This document shows, piece by piece, positions 53,094 through 64,000 of a DNA stretch of 64,000 nt. The notes below the pieces were generated by a model, which saw nothing but the letters and a program-made list of their open reading frames with translations, did no database searches and was not told where the DNA came from. Every line of letters starts with the position of its first letter. Positions within the stretch are counted from its first letter, which is position 1. The translations under genes were made by a program, and so were the position numbers. Source of the DNA: Porpolomopsis calyptriformis (Eukaryota > Basidiomycota > Agaricomycetes > Agaricales > Hygrophoraceae); assembly GCA_951640195.1 (NCBI GenBank), contig OX621175.1:310001-374000 (forward strand). Reading direction: 5' to 3'.

Positions 53094-54213
53094 GATGATG
53101 ATGATGGTGTGTAGGTAGGTGATAAATGGATTATGGAGTATAAAGGGGTAGTGGATGGCAAGGATAGGGTGAGGTTGGTAAATCAGTCTTCTGTGGGTCT
53201 CACACACACTACCAGCTGATTCTCAAGTCGATGAAATCAGTGCTAGCAGTGGTAGTTGATAATGGAGCTACTTCCAATAAATTGGAAGGGGAGGCAACTG
53301 TAAGCCCACCAACCCAATCTCCCTACAACACTGCGTGCAGAGAGAGGTGCTGACTGGTGTGAACCAAGCCAAATAGCAACTGGGGTAACACTCTGATAAG
53401 AGAGCCCAGGGAGGTAGCACTTCACTGCACTTCACTTTGTTCTAATCTCCTTTCAATAAACCAATGTGCACAGTGACAGCCACAGCACAGACTGATGAAT
53501 GATCAAGTCCTAGAGTCCAGAGAGGTCCCAAGAGTCCAAATTTTGGCCAGAGCACAGGGGGCACGTCCTAGAGTGTCTTGAAGCGATTACAACGTCCTGG
53601 GAGCGATGGAAGCGATGGAACACGAATGGGAATGATTGGGAGGTAGATAGGAGTGGTGAATAATGATGGAGCGCTCCTGGATGATCCGTGAATGCAGTAA
53701 GCGTATAAGCAAGGGGACCCGATTCGGACGCGGCCTTTAACGTCCACAAGCAATTTCGGAGCAATTCGGAGCGATTTGAGTTGGTGGGCACAGGAATGAT
53801 GTATCAGATCACAGAATGGTGGTTTGGAGTGGTGGGGCTGTTACAAATGGCCACAATGAATGGAGTTGATAACAAGCACCCACAAGTGTCCACAAGTGCC
53901 CACTGATGAGCTGGCAGTCACTGGGATGGATTGGGATGGGTAGGCCTATCACAGATGATGAATAGTGATGTGGACAATTGATTGGGATGTCCTGGCAAGG
54001 GAAATGAAGCCAGCAACGTGTAAATCGATGGAGGCGCAGAAGGGAGCGTCCGAAAACGGTTGCAAAAGTTTCGAAGTCAGGGAGTGAAAATTGAGTGAGG
54101 ACCAGGGTGATTTATATCAGTGGTACTGGTAAGAGGTCTGGAGAGTGGTTGTAATGGTCCAGGAGTATGCAGGAGCTGTTAGACACAATAGGGGGTGATT
54201 TTAGGCGAAATTT

Positions 54214-54231
54214 GCAGCAGGGCTCATAACC
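54214..54231 (-). promoter_or_regulatory. Copia-2 primer-binding site, half-tRNA(iMet) type
   Basis: Same 18 bases as Copia-1 on the minus strand, directly inside the LTR. Confidence 0.78.
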
Positions 54232-54492
54232 TATCAAGGCTGGAAGCTACTGCCTTAATAACCACACCTGGTGTCAAGCTTCACTGTCAATACTAATAAT
54301 ATGGTGATATAAATACAGGGGGTGACTAACCTGGTGTCAAGCTTCACTGTTAATACTAAGGAACAGTGAGCTTGACACCAGAGACTTTGGACGCATTTTT
54401 GACCAAATAATAAGAACAAACAAATCAGCCACAACTTCGCACTGGTACAAACCAGTACTGCTCTATGCAGAGGAGATCATCACATCCTAACA
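54232..54492 (-). repeat. Copia-2 5' LTR
   Basis: 261 bp, reverse complement of the Copia-1 LTR, TGTTAGGATG start at 54492 and CTTGATA end at 54232. Confidence 0.88.
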
Positions 54493-55938
54493 GCTTCATG
54501 GCTTTGATGTGGACAGTGGATACCTATACAGAATGGTAGTAAACAGTTAATATAGAGATACTGGTATCAACTTACCATGCTTTTTCTGCTGTAGACGTCA
54601 TCCCATGGCTTAGCCTAGGATGGTGTACAATTGATAGCAAGAAAATATGCGCAAGATAATGTAGCAAGTACTATACCTTTGGTGTATCAGTACACCGACA
54701 TTTTTCTTTGTCTTGTCCATCTCTCATTTCTTGATTACACAATGAATATTATTGTCGAGAATATCTTGTAGCTTGTCATCATTATTATCAGCAGGGTGTA
54801 GGTTAATACCTGCATCACTGCTATCCACCATCTCCTGGTAAGTGGTTTCTTCATTGCATCAGAGATCTTTGCCAATCAAATGATATGTGATGTAAGGGAC
54901 AAGGAAAACTTCAGTGAATTGTGCAAGGCTGAGGGGTGAATTGGGATAAGTGTTTGGTGGGAATAAGTGTAGCAGGGTGCTTTGGATTATTGCACTCCCT
55001 TTTAGTCCATAACTGTAAATGTAAGTCTATAGTGTGAAATTTCAAAGACAGATATGAGAACATAGTATCCTGGTCTTACTGTTTTGAAAAGATCCATAGG
55101 AAGATGATCCATCTTAGACAGCTTGCTGAAGTCGATCTTGCTAACCTGAAGGCTTTCATGAAGATGGCTACCAACCACAGTCTGCTTGATAGTGTTAATA
55201 TTTGTTATAAACCTATCAAGTATGTCGTGCAAGGCTATAATATCTTCTAGTATTTGGTTGAAGTTGGGTGGTGTTGGCCAGCCCCTAGAGTTAGCTGTGG
55301 TATAATAATGGGCTTTATTATGATTAGCCTGGACTTCAAGACAGATGGTTGCCTCAACATAGCCAAGACCTTAAGCATATTGTCCACCAGTATGGTATAA
55401 CTTGGTACATGTGTCTAGTAGTATTTGAAGGCTTTAGGTTTAACATGAGCGGCAGAGGCCCACATTCATCATATGGGCAATTGGTCAGTGGTGGATCATT
55501 TGTTACTGGTTTCACTATCTTGGATGGGAGCTTGTCATCATTGCTGGATTCCTATAATTGATAGAAGTAAGTTAGTGTAACATATTCTGAATTGTGTTTA
55601 CCAATACAATATATCTGCATTTTGGCTCTCTTGGTTTTAGGCTTCTCTGATGCAAGTGCCTTGGTCTTTTTCAACTTTTTTGTAAGTTTTGTGGTTGGGA
55701 CATTATCAGGTGAAATATAAATACTTCACTTCTAGAACTACTGGAGTTATATGTCAATCAAGTAAGTCCTAGTTGTTCAGGGGAGATGTGAATTGATTGA
55801 GTAATGGACACTTCCTCCTTTGATGGGGCTTGAGTAATCCTTGGCTAGGATGTACAGATGAGTAGGCTATCCAAACTCAATGGATAGTATTAACTGGGAG
55901 AGCAAGAATTAAGTTCACAGCTAACTTAGAAGAATACA
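54493..55938 (-). pseudogene. Remnant of a spliced gene between Copia-2 and the family-X LTR
   Basis: Minus-strand coding traces: a Lys-rich segment (KKLKKTKALASEKPKTKRAK, about 55700-55620), an intron with donor GTATTGG and acceptor AATTATAG (about 55617-55558), an exon with ESSNDDKLPSKIVKPV and CPYDECGPLPLMLNLKPSN (55557-55380), and a downstream open part, 55232-55002 (MHDILDRFITNINTIKQTVV; MDLFKTVRPGYYVLISVFEI) ending in TAA. Stops break the middle. The family is unknown. It could be internal sequence belonging to the adjacent family-X LTR element, which is in the same orientation. 54493-54990 shows nothing clear. Confidence 0.4.
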
Positions 55939-56738
55939 TATCACAGTGAGGTCTCTCCAATAAGGACTGAGACTTAGAGTGTGTGATGAATAAAGCAGGG
56001 GCTGAAGCAAGATAAGATAGTCTACAATGGCTATCTTCAACTTATAGAAAATGTCAAGGGGTGATTCCTAAGTTGGTTCCTCACGTAAAGAGGGCTTAGG
56101 TGAAATCACACAGGGTATAAGCTTAATAGACTAGACTAGATTGGATGTATTGACTACAGACAAGTAGTATCAATAAAGGGGTAGTACTAGGTACTGAGTA
56201 CTAGGGGTGAGTTCAAGGGAAAAGGGGGAGAGTAGACTAGGGGGGGAGGGGAGGGGTAAAAGTGGGTTGAAAGTGAACTGAACTCCTCACTGGTCAAAAG
56301 GGGGCCCTTTATATATGTTTGAGAACAATGGGGCAATGAGAACAATAGGAAATAAGAACAATAGATAAAAGAACAATAAGGAGTTTGAATTATAACTCAC
56401 TATGAGTTAGACAATGGGGAGAATAATGGAGGAGATCAATATGAGTCATAGTGACTCAGAGAATAATGGAGTGATAGCAGAATAATGGAGAAATGGGATA
56501 TGAGTCATTCTGACTCAGAGAACAATAGGAAAGAATGCTATTGTCTATAATAAGATAGCATAGGTAGAGATAGTAGTGTATCTTACCTGAGATAAAATAA
56601 TATGTGAGGAACAGTGATATCTTATCTAAGATAAGATAAGATAAGATAAAATAAAGGGTATCAGAGCTATTAGGTGCTACTTGCTGAATGCATGATTTTT
56701 GGTTAAGTTTGATACCAAATCAGTTTCGGATCATGACA
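55939..56738 (-). repeat. Family-X LTR, minus copy
   Basis: About 800 bp, TGTCATGATCC start at 56738 on the minus strand, inverted partner of 46590-47339. Same GATA hairpin, TGAGTCA and AGAACAAT (reverse of ATTGTTCT) arrays and TATA box (about 56312-56319). No target duplication shared with the plus copy. Confidence 0.75.
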
Positions 56739-57634
56739 TCTGCAGGGGACAAAGAAATTACAACTGTCCTCAGTTGATTCTTGTTTATACAATGTCTATC
56801 AACCTAGTAATCCTCTACATAGACAAGGTCTCATATTCGACACAGCAAGGGAAAAACTTTCCTAACTATCCATTCCAAGGTTCCTTTCTTTCTATCCTAG
56901 CATCTTTTCAGTCTACCACAAGTAAAATATCCACATCTTCCTGCTCTAAATGTGCCTCCAATACCCAATATGATTTTATGATGATCCAGATGCTAGTGAT
57001 TATCACTCATCCTTGTCATTAGACCTGACTGCTTGGATAGCAGAACTGAACGAGGGATTCCAATTGGATAGGACCACCTTGGATGTGGCTGAGACAGAAA
57101 ATGAATCCCTCCCAGTTGAGGGATTGAAAACTGCTTTGAAGTCATTGAGCAGTGGCAAGTATAGTGGGGGTAGAGGTATTTTGAGGCAGGGGATATGAGT
57201 GGTCTGGGAGGATTAGACCAGTTCTTAGCCCAGGGATATATATGGGGGGTGGCCGTTTGATTTCAACCAAGGTGTGAAAAAGACGAGATTTGCAAAGGAG
57301 GGTGTGTATGGATAAGTTGGTGGTATCCTCATAGTTAGACTTGGGGATGGAAGTAAGAGAAGCAGAGGGTTGCATCATGTTAGAGGGATAGTAGGGGTAA
57401 GGTGATTTGAAGATAGGTATTGGTGGGGAATAAGCACACTTGTCGTCGTCTTCTTAGCTAAGCCTGGTTAAGGCATGTGACTTGCCTAGGTTAGCCCTTC
57501 CATGATTGTATGTAGTCTATAACAAAATTACTCCTTCAAACATTCATCAAGTATATCAATATATATATATATATTGTATCTAGTAAGAAAATTGTATCTT
57601 GAGTTTGTTGTAAAAAGAATTAAAAAATTCAACA
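56739..57634. other. Interval with one weak plus-strand reading
   Basis: The plus strand 57013-57198 reads coherently (LTAWIAELNEGFQLDRTTLD; LPVEGLKTALKSLSSGKYSG) and may be a gene scrap of unknown family; text continues in shifted frames to about 57460. An AT repeat, (TA)n, is at 57560-57575. Nothing else seen. Confidence 0.35.
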
Positions 57635-57892
57635 TGTTAGGATGTGATGATCTCCTCTGCATAGAGCAATACTGGTTTGTACCAGTCTGAAGTTGTGGCT
57701 GATTTGTTTGTTCTTATTTGGTCAAAAATGCATCCAAAGTCTCTGGTGTCAAGCTCACTGCTCCTTAGTATTGACAGTGAAGCTTGACACCAGGTTAGTC
57801 ACTCCCTGTATTTATATCACCATATTATTAGTATTGACAGTGAAGCTTGACACCAGGTGTGGTTCTTAAGGCAGTAGCTTCCAGCCTTGATA
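57635..57892 (+). repeat. Copia solo LTR
   Basis: 258 bp, full-length match to the Copia LTRs with TGTTAGGATG start and CCTTGATA end. No internal sequence on either side. It abuts the truncated 3' end of Ty3-G pol. No clear target duplication. Confidence 0.85.
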
Positions 57893-60871
57893 ATATCTTC
57901 TGATGAGATACTTTCTGAGATGGTGTTCAAACTGCTGCTTAGACTTGAAACAGGCTTTCTTCAAAGTTTCAGCAGCTTTGTCAATATCTTCTTGATATCG
58001 TTCTAGCTATCTAATCCTCAGGGCAAGGAGATCAGAGGTTGACAATCCTAATTAGAAACCCTTAACCATGAAGGTAGCTTCTGCAAGATCAAAGGGTAAC
58101 AAGGGATGCATTCCATGAAGGAGATAATATGGGGAATATCCTGTGACACTACTGACTGTAATTCAGTCAGCAAAGGCTGCTATCTCCACCTGTTTGTGCC
58201 AGTTTCTAATCCTTCCAAATTTATCTTTGTCACTTGACTTGATGATAGCCTCTTGTAACGTAAAGTAACCATGTTCCACAACTCCATTGGCATGCTTGTT
58301 ATATGGAGAGATCCGAACTTGGGCTATATTCAGTCTCTGTAGCAGTATTTCAAATGCTCCTCTGACTTCACTTCCATTATCTGTCACAATATAACCAATT
58401 GCTCTATATCGGTAATAAAGTTGTTCCCAGAAGAACTTAGCTAGGCTCTGGGAATTATTCCTACGTAAGGCCTTAGCTTCAACTATTCCAGTAAGGTCAT
58501 CACGAGCTATAACAATGAAGTGGAATCCAGCAGATGGGGGTATGAACATAATATCAATATACACTTTTTCAAAAAGAGTAGTAGGCATGGAATTTGTAGG
58601 AGGTAACTCCATTCATTTGAGGCTTCAGATTTGGCACTCATAGCATGAGGAGATATGATAGTGGACATCTGTTCTAAGATGTAGCCAGAAGAATTATATA
58701 TGGATAATTTCAAAGACTGCTTGTTCTCCTTTATAGCCTAGGTTTTCATAGCCTTGAGTGAGGATAGCAAGCCTCTTCTTTGGCTTTAGAATTACTAGTA
58801 ATAGTGACTTGTTGCTTCTTTTAAACATTGTTTCTTCTTTCACAAAGAACTGTGTAGCTTTCTTGATAAATCTTTTTCACTCTTGTAAACTTGAGAAATG
58901 GGGTAGTTGAAAAGTAGAAAGGAATTTATAAATTTCTAATAACAAAAGGTCTTGGCGTGATCTTGTGGATGATGAAGGGACAGCATATGAAGAGTAACGG
59001 AGGGATGTAGCAGTTACAAATGAAAAATCTTTAATTAATTGAAGTAAAGGAATATGGATAAGTAAATGCGAGGTCATCTAACCATGCATTACTATGAATA
59101 GGGAATTCTTCATCCTCTGCTAACTCTCTTCTAGAAAGGGCATCTGGTTCTCTGAATTAAGTAGCAGGTATATGAATAAGTTTGAAATCAAATAAAAGAA
59201 TCCCTTGGATCCATCTGTTAATAGCAGCATTGGGTTGGAGATCTGGTTTATTAAGCATGCCTTTGATATACTTGGCATCAACTTCAACATGGAGATTCTT
59301 AACTCTATAGTCTCCAATGGCGTAATGTACAATATAGTCCATATAATTCAAGTTTAGGCTGGGAATACCTGGCCTCTCTTTTATTCATGGGTAGTGAGCC
59401 ATATCTAGCTGGATGACATTTTCCTTCATCATTAATTTGGGACAGGATAAATCCTGCAGTAATAAAGCTGCTTATCTACAGACAATATAACTGGATTGTC
59501 TAATTGATAGTCAATTGGACATAAGGCTGGAGCTGAGGTGATTTTCTGTTTTAGTGTATCAAAGGCTTCTTGTCTTCTATCATCCCAAATGAACTCTGCA
59601 TCTTTATAAACTAATTCTGTGAGAGGTCTGGCCAGATGAGAGTAGTCTTGAATCCAAATATGTACTGTTCCACATAATCCTAAGAAGCCTCGTACTTCTT
59701 TAGGAGTCTTGAGAGGGGGCTATTTGAGGATCTTGGATACTTTGTCATCCTCTGGACAATGTCCTTCAGGGGTACACTTCTATCCAACTATAAGCACATT
59801 AGGTCTACATATCTGGGATTTCTTAGCAGCAAAGGTTCCACCTGCACATTTTACTTAGTGCATAACATGGTGTACATCTAAGGTATGTTCCCAAATAAAT
59901 CTTCTGATTCCAGGGTTATCAGGAAGTACCTCTGGCTTTCCATCTTTATCTAGAAATCTTGAGGGAGGCCCTTTAATTGGCAAGTTATTAATAAAGATGT
60001 TTGCAACTACAGGGATTTCATCTTGAAGAATGAATGTCATACATTTCTGGAATTCAGCTGGTGAGTTAGTGAATCCCATGGGCAATGAAGTGATACAAAG
60101 AAGTCCAAGTGGTGTATAAAAGGCAGTAAGATCTCGTGAGGCTGGATGGACCTTTCTAGCATCAAATCCCTAGAAAAGGTCAAAGACTGTGTAATATTGG
60201 TGTCCTGCAAATGGTTCTACAAAATCATCCACAATGGGAGGGAGACTAGCATCTCTAATGGTGACTTTATTTAGGGGCTGAAGGTCATGAACAATTCTTA
60301 GGGTTCCATTCTTTTTCAAGACACAGAACTATTGTGATTGATAGGATGATTGACTTGGCTCATAGACTCCTGTATCAATCTTGGTTTTCAAGAGTTCTAT
60401 GACTTTCTCATGAATCCCTGGAGGGATAGGGATATTCTTGTACACCCAAGGGGTGTGTGGGATAGTTGGAATAATATATGGCAAAAAATATGACTCTTTA
60501 AGTGTTCCTCATTCTGGATCTTCAAAGGCAATAGCTTCCTGGTTAAGCCACATAATATGATTGAATAGTTTCTCTTCTTCAGGGAGAAGGAACCCTTCTT
60601 CATTTACCTTTAGAAATTCTAGTCGAGCTTCAGTGAGTCTTGGAGTTGGAGAGAAATCAGAGGGCTGTCTTGGCAAGGAAGGGAGGCTGGATAAAGGGTT
60701 ATGAGGGAACTTTCTGATTACTCTAGCAGCTTCAGGGAATGTCCCAGACACTGGGTAAGTCCTTTGACTAACTTTCTTGTAGGCTGTGAACACTTTGGGG
60801 AAACCTTTACTATCTAGGTTATCAGATAGAATCATAACAGTGTCGTCAATGTTGAGGTATTCTCTTGCCAT
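57893..60871 (-). pseudogene. pol: Ty3-G pol: Ty3/gypsy of a second lineage (RT-RNaseH-INT)
   Basis: Minus strand. An N-terminal segment (open 60871-60509; NIDDTVMILSDN, RTYPVSGTFPEAARVIRKFP, LTEARLEFLKVNEEGFLLPE) leads into RT: TPWVYKNIPIPPGIHEKVIE, LKKNGTLRIVHDLQPLNKVT, then ITSLPMGFTNSPAEFQKCM. The catalytic box reads FINN (59984-59998) where FIDD is usual, both Asp lost by G-to-A. RNase H is fragmentary near 59120-59650. Integrase, open 58612-58163, keeps VYIDIMFIPP, IVTDNGSEVRGAFE and NGVVEHGYF, so the DDE triad is present. Text resumes to the end of integrase (YYLLHGMHPLLPFDLAEATF) and is cut at 57892 by the Copia LTR. No chromodomain seen. Ty3-D belongs to the same lineage. Confidence 0.83.
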
Positions 60872-62020
60872 CTTGTTTTCATCTGTAAAGTAGTAGTAAT
60901 CAGCTTCTGAATTGGAAGGTGTAGTTTCATTATCGTCTTCAGGGTAGGCTAGCTCTGGTTCATAAGAGGGGGTATACTCAGTATCTTCTTTTATAGTTAT
61001 TGAATAGCATTTAATGTGATAACTCTAAGGATTGTTGATTTGAGGTGTGTATAATGCATGTAGTTTCTTATTACTAGGATTGGGTAATATGAGGTTGGTA
61101 TGGAGAGTAGCTAAACTAGGTGGGATTGCCTTGGTATGAATCATATTTAAGGAGAACAGTGGGCAAAATGATTGGTCTGAGTATAGAGGAGGGTATTTTG
61201 GTGCAGGGGACAAAGTAAGTGAATTTTGCATATAGGGGAGGGAGTTGGCTGTAGGTTTAATCCTGAGGATAAACCTGAAGGTCTCTAGTGTTAAAGTAGG
61301 GACCAAAGTACCCTTTATTAAACAGATCTGAGATAAGGGAGGGATTACAAAATTCTATATTAAGAACTGCATTGATTGCATCAGCAAGAAGTAGTCTGTT
61401 TGCTGCTTGAAATACAGCAGCTGAATACAGAAAAACTCTGCTTCTTCTTCTGAGAGCAATAGGTTACACCCAGCTCTCTCCTGCTCAATAGGAAAAACAA
61501 ATGGACTAGGATAAGGGCACCAAGGCATCTGGTATGGGGTGTATGAGTCTTCTTTCCTCCAATGAGGAAACAGTTAGCTGTGGTATAGAAAGTAATAGTG
61601 GGCTGGGTTACTGACTGGCATGGTATGGACATAAGTCTTCCAGGCAGGGGTGTTGAGGATAGTAGCAGTATGCCCAATGCATGTATGAAGGGCCTTGTAG
61701 ATTCCAGCCAAGAAGGCTAGGTGGACCTTAGCACTGTTAATGAAATGGTCAGGCCTAATGAGGGACTGCATAGTGGGGCATGTGGGTGAAGGCAAGCCTT
61801 CCCCCTTGGCTGTAATATTCAGGATGTAAATGGGCTCTAGTGAGCTGAGTACAGGTTCAGCTTGTAGCTGATTGAGCAGGGTCTGCTCTAGATAGTGAAT
61901 TGACTGAAGGGAAGTAAGGGTATTGGGGGTGTCTCTGAAGACCATGGGTTTTATAGGGGAGGGAGGACAGATATCAATCTCTTGATTGTTACTTAGATCA
62001 GGCATGTAGAGGGAAGACAA
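60872..62020 (-). pseudogene. Minus-strand coding traces upstream of Ty3-G pol, unassigned
   Basis: Open stretches at 61306-61025 and 62020-61574 (MSSLYMPDLSNNQEIDICPP; FINSAKVHLAFLAGIYKALH) and readable text between them (AAVFQAANRLLLADAINAVL). Directly upstream of the pol ATG the minus strand reads KCYSITIKEDTEYTPSYEPE. By position this should be gag/protease of Ty3-G, but I recognise neither a DSG motif nor a zinc knuckle, so it may instead be a separate gene captured or overrun by the element. Confidence 0.4.
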
Positions 62021-62139
62021 TATATTGGAAGGGTATACAAAGGATACATCATCTTAAGAGGAAGCATCTGATTCTATGCAGATATCCCAATAGTGCCTGG
62101 CACCATTTACATATATGTGATAACAGTCATACAAGGTAT

Positions 62140-62580
62140 TTAAAAAAGGGTCCCCACACTTGCGCAGGGACACACTACTGTCCTACAATACATCAGTGGG
62201 AGAGTACAGGGTATACAGGGGGGAATCGAGGGGGGGGCACGATGGGTAGTAGATACTATTGTCATTGTCAGATACGGAGGTGGGTGGTGATGGGAGAAAC
62301 AGAGGGGTGCAATGAGTGGTTGGGTGCTCATTGCATGCATCAATGGGGGGGAGTGGGGAGTAGCAGAGTGCGGGGGCTGGTAGGCACTCGTATGCACTGT
62401 AGTCCTACTCCAGGAAGGACTGAGTGCAGGGGCACACATACATGCGCCTATATGAGTTGACCAGTGATGTCAGGGTGTCGCTAGTGGGGTATCAGGTTGG
62501 GACATGGATAGCTGTAGTTGTGGCGCTAGGCTGACTGCATTGAATGGGGAGCCTACAGTTACATAATCTTAGTGTGAATT
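62140..62580. other. G-rich low-complexity stretch, no gene
   Basis: Long G runs on the plus strand (e.g. 62220-62240, 62340-62370). Open frames here on both strands are compositional. No coding signal accepted. Confidence 0.4.
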
Positions 62581-62606
62581 CTGTGGAAGATTGAATAACC
62601 TACTGC

Positions 62607-63074
62607 TTAGATAACCTTTGCAACACATAGTTGATCTTGATATCGAATTGTAATACTATCTTCAAGGTATTTGTGTGCAAGGTCTCTTGTAGTATTCTGT
62701 GAAGCCAAATGATATATTAAGAAACTAATTATTGATAGAAAAGCGCACCACATATTGGTTATATCTCCATCTGTTCTCATCCAGTCCCATCACTGTTTGT
62801 AGGTTATAGCTGCGTTCAGAGCCTGAGCTCTGCCCTGCTTGTCCTAATAGCTTTGGGATATGATTTTTGAATTTCTGGTACTGACGAACACATTCCTTGG
62901 CTGCTTTTTCTTGCCTTTGCATGCAATCTGATGGGATCAGTGATAAGAGAAATATGAGAGTTACTCACATTCCAAAGCATGTAATTGTTGTTGAACTTGA
63001 GTAAGACTGACTCCAACCCTATCAAGCCTAGTAGGCTTTTTTAATTTTGTAGATTTTGCAGATTTAGGTGCCAT
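62607..63074 (-). CDS. Small spliced gene divergent from the CACTA transposase, unknown function
   Basis: ATG 63074 starts a very basic N-terminus (MAPKSAKSTKLKKPTRLDRV). Exon 1 is 62969-63074; a 41-bp intron (GTGAGT to CAG) spans 62928-62968; exon 2 continues in frame (QRQEKAAKECVRQYQKFKNH; IPKLLGQAGQSSGSERS). It can stop at 62725 (102 residues), or, with a further intron ending CAG near 62640-62700, reach TAA 62607-62609. The frame is intact across the intron, unlike most genes in this window. The helical Gln/Lys-rich middle suggests a short coiled coil. Start codons of this gene and the transposase are 87 bp apart, so they probably share a bidirectional promoter and may belong to one element. 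Confidence 0.55.
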
Positions 63075-63161
63075 AGTAGTGGCAGAGGTATTGTACAGAG
63101 ACAATAATTTGACACATGATGTATACTTATCTCATCACTTAACAAAGTTTACATCTCTATA

Positions 63162-64000
63162 ATGCCCCCACCTTGTATTCAATATAAGTACTATCAATGC
63201 TATCCAAATTGTTACAAATGGCTATCTCAGGCTTCATGAAACTAACACTATCAGACTGCAGATGCCAAAACCATGCTAGACTCTAACCTCAGCAGTGATA
63301 TAGATGACAACCTTGACCCTCACGATCTGTCTGATAATACCTCAGGTTCAGACCAAGAACCACTAGTCTTGGATAATCTCAAGGGTAATGGGACTGATGG
63401 GGGTGATGGAACTGCTTCTGAGGGTGTAGACAGTCATTTTGACTTTGATACAGGTGTGAGATCAAGTAAAATTTGATCCCTAAATGAACTCTGATGATTG
63501 TTACAAGATGATATTGAACAGAAGGATGATCTCACCCTTGAGCAAGTGCTTGAGGATTTGCAAGACCTACTTGGGCCTAGGAATGAGGAAAGCTTGTACA
63601 ATCTTCATATGCATTGTTCACATATGTTATATACATCCCAAGATAATATTATACTAGGAAACTACATCCTTACAGAGGAGGATTGTGATAATATACATGC
63701 ATTCAAGCTAAAGATAATAAGCAATATGACTTGAAGCATCTTCAATGAGATGTGGAATACATTTCACCACAAAATGAGTATCAATTCTGAATGGGTAATC
63801 GTTTACTGACTTATAATACTTGCTAATATCAAACCAGTCAGCTATAACTGCTGTATCAACAGCTGTGTTGCATACACAGATAAGTACTAGTTTTATGAAG
63901 CTTGTCCATTTTGTAATGAGTCTTGCTACACAGCTACCTATAAACCATGCCGGATTTTCTCATATATTCCATTAATCCCTTGCCTTCAAGGATTCTATTA
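63162..64000 (+). pseudogene. N-terminal part of a CACTA/Plavaka-type transposase, decayed
   Basis: One frame from ATG 63162 to the window end. It opens with Cys residues in a finger-like segment (MPPPCIQYKYYQCYPNCYKW), then an acidic region (SSDIDDNLDPHDLSDNTSG), then the conserved block LTEEDCDNIHAFKLKIISNM, CCINSCVAYTDKY, CPFCNESCYTATYKPCRIFS and YIPLIPCLQGFY. That Cys pattern followed by FSYIPLIP is what I know from Plavaka-type CACTA transposases of basidiomycetes; the catalytic domain should follow beyond the window. Stops at about 63231, 63237, 63474, 63492, 63495, 63732, 63819 and 63891 make it a pseudogene. The terminal inverted repeat is not visible. Confidence 0.68.

Larger units (their letters stand above)
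49674..54492 (-). mobile_element. Copia-2: Copia element with RT/RNaseH deletion, inverted to Copia-1
   Basis: Minus strand: full 5' LTR (54232-54492), primer site, gag, protease, integrase, first part of RT, then an abrupt join near 49826-49845 to the 3' part of an LTR (49674-49825). The RT catalytic core, RNase H and the first part of the 3' LTR are deleted. The first 2.3 kb forms an inverted repeat with Copia-1 (47341-49673). No matching target duplication was found at 49669-49673 and 54493-54497. Confidence 0.85.

Noticed and set aside
57635..57892. 3' LTR of a Copia element spanning from 47341
   Set aside because: Intervening sequence holds inverted Copia and family-X copies and there is no collinear internal region; it is a solo LTR.
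62140..62460. Open frames at 62140-62439 (minus) and 62242-62460 (plus)
   Set aside because: Low-complexity G/C-skewed sequence; neither has domain-like text or introns.

Overview
The window reads as repeat-packed chromosomal DNA of a filamentous fungus, most likely an agaricomycete basidiomycete. The evidence is short GT-AG introns of 41-60 bp, fungal-type Ty3/gypsy chromoviruses, a Plavaka-like CACTA transposase, and a pair of genes (RecQ-like helicase plus a protein resembling the DUF6589 family) that I associate from memory with Agaricomycetes. I see no convincing single-copy housekeeping gene and no rRNA, tRNA or CRISPR. Almost everything is mobile or multi-copy and carries C-to-T / G-to-A decay: CGA, CAG, CAA and TGG codons have become stops and catalytic Asp has become Asn.

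Layout. 1-14260 is a four-level nest: a decayed spliced gene (13030-14260, minus) was hit by Ty3-C (8315-13029, minus), whose integrase was hit by Ty3-B (3141-8314, plus), whose protease region was hit by Ty3-A (1-3140, minus, running off the window). 14356-21954 holds four-copy family-W LTRs, a second decayed spliced gene, a gag/protease scrap and the worn Ty3-D. 21955-26319 is Ty3-E. 26320-31179, 38144-39681 and 45219-46589 are three copies (R1, R2, R3) of an unrecognised large spliced gene. Ty3-F (31180-38138, minus) is a complete element with 359-bp LTRs and a TTAAC target duplication, inserted between R2 and R3. Within R3 sits a 5.5-kb element, RQ (39691-45209), with long terminal inverted repeats, a perfect 9-bp target duplication and two convergent genes: a RecQ-like helicase and a DUF6589-like protein. 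R1 preserves the empty site. 46590-57892 is a palindromic Copia complex: inverted Copia copies flanked by inverted copies of another LTR (family X). 57893-61020 is a Ty3 element of a different lineage (Ty3-G). 62607-64000 has two divergent genes 87 bp apart, one the start of a CACTA/Plavaka-type transposase.

How the parts work. Several Ty3 elements share a replication design readable from sequence: the primer-binding site just inside the 5' LTR is complementary to LTR sequence just downstream of the TATA box (Tf1/sushi-style self-priming), and gag ends in a canonical -1 slippery heptamer immediately before its TGA. The Copia elements instead carry a primer site matching the anticodon half of initiator tRNA-Met. 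The RQ element is the best candidate for an undescribed mobile system: helicase and putative transposase together inside one TIR/TSD-bounded unit.
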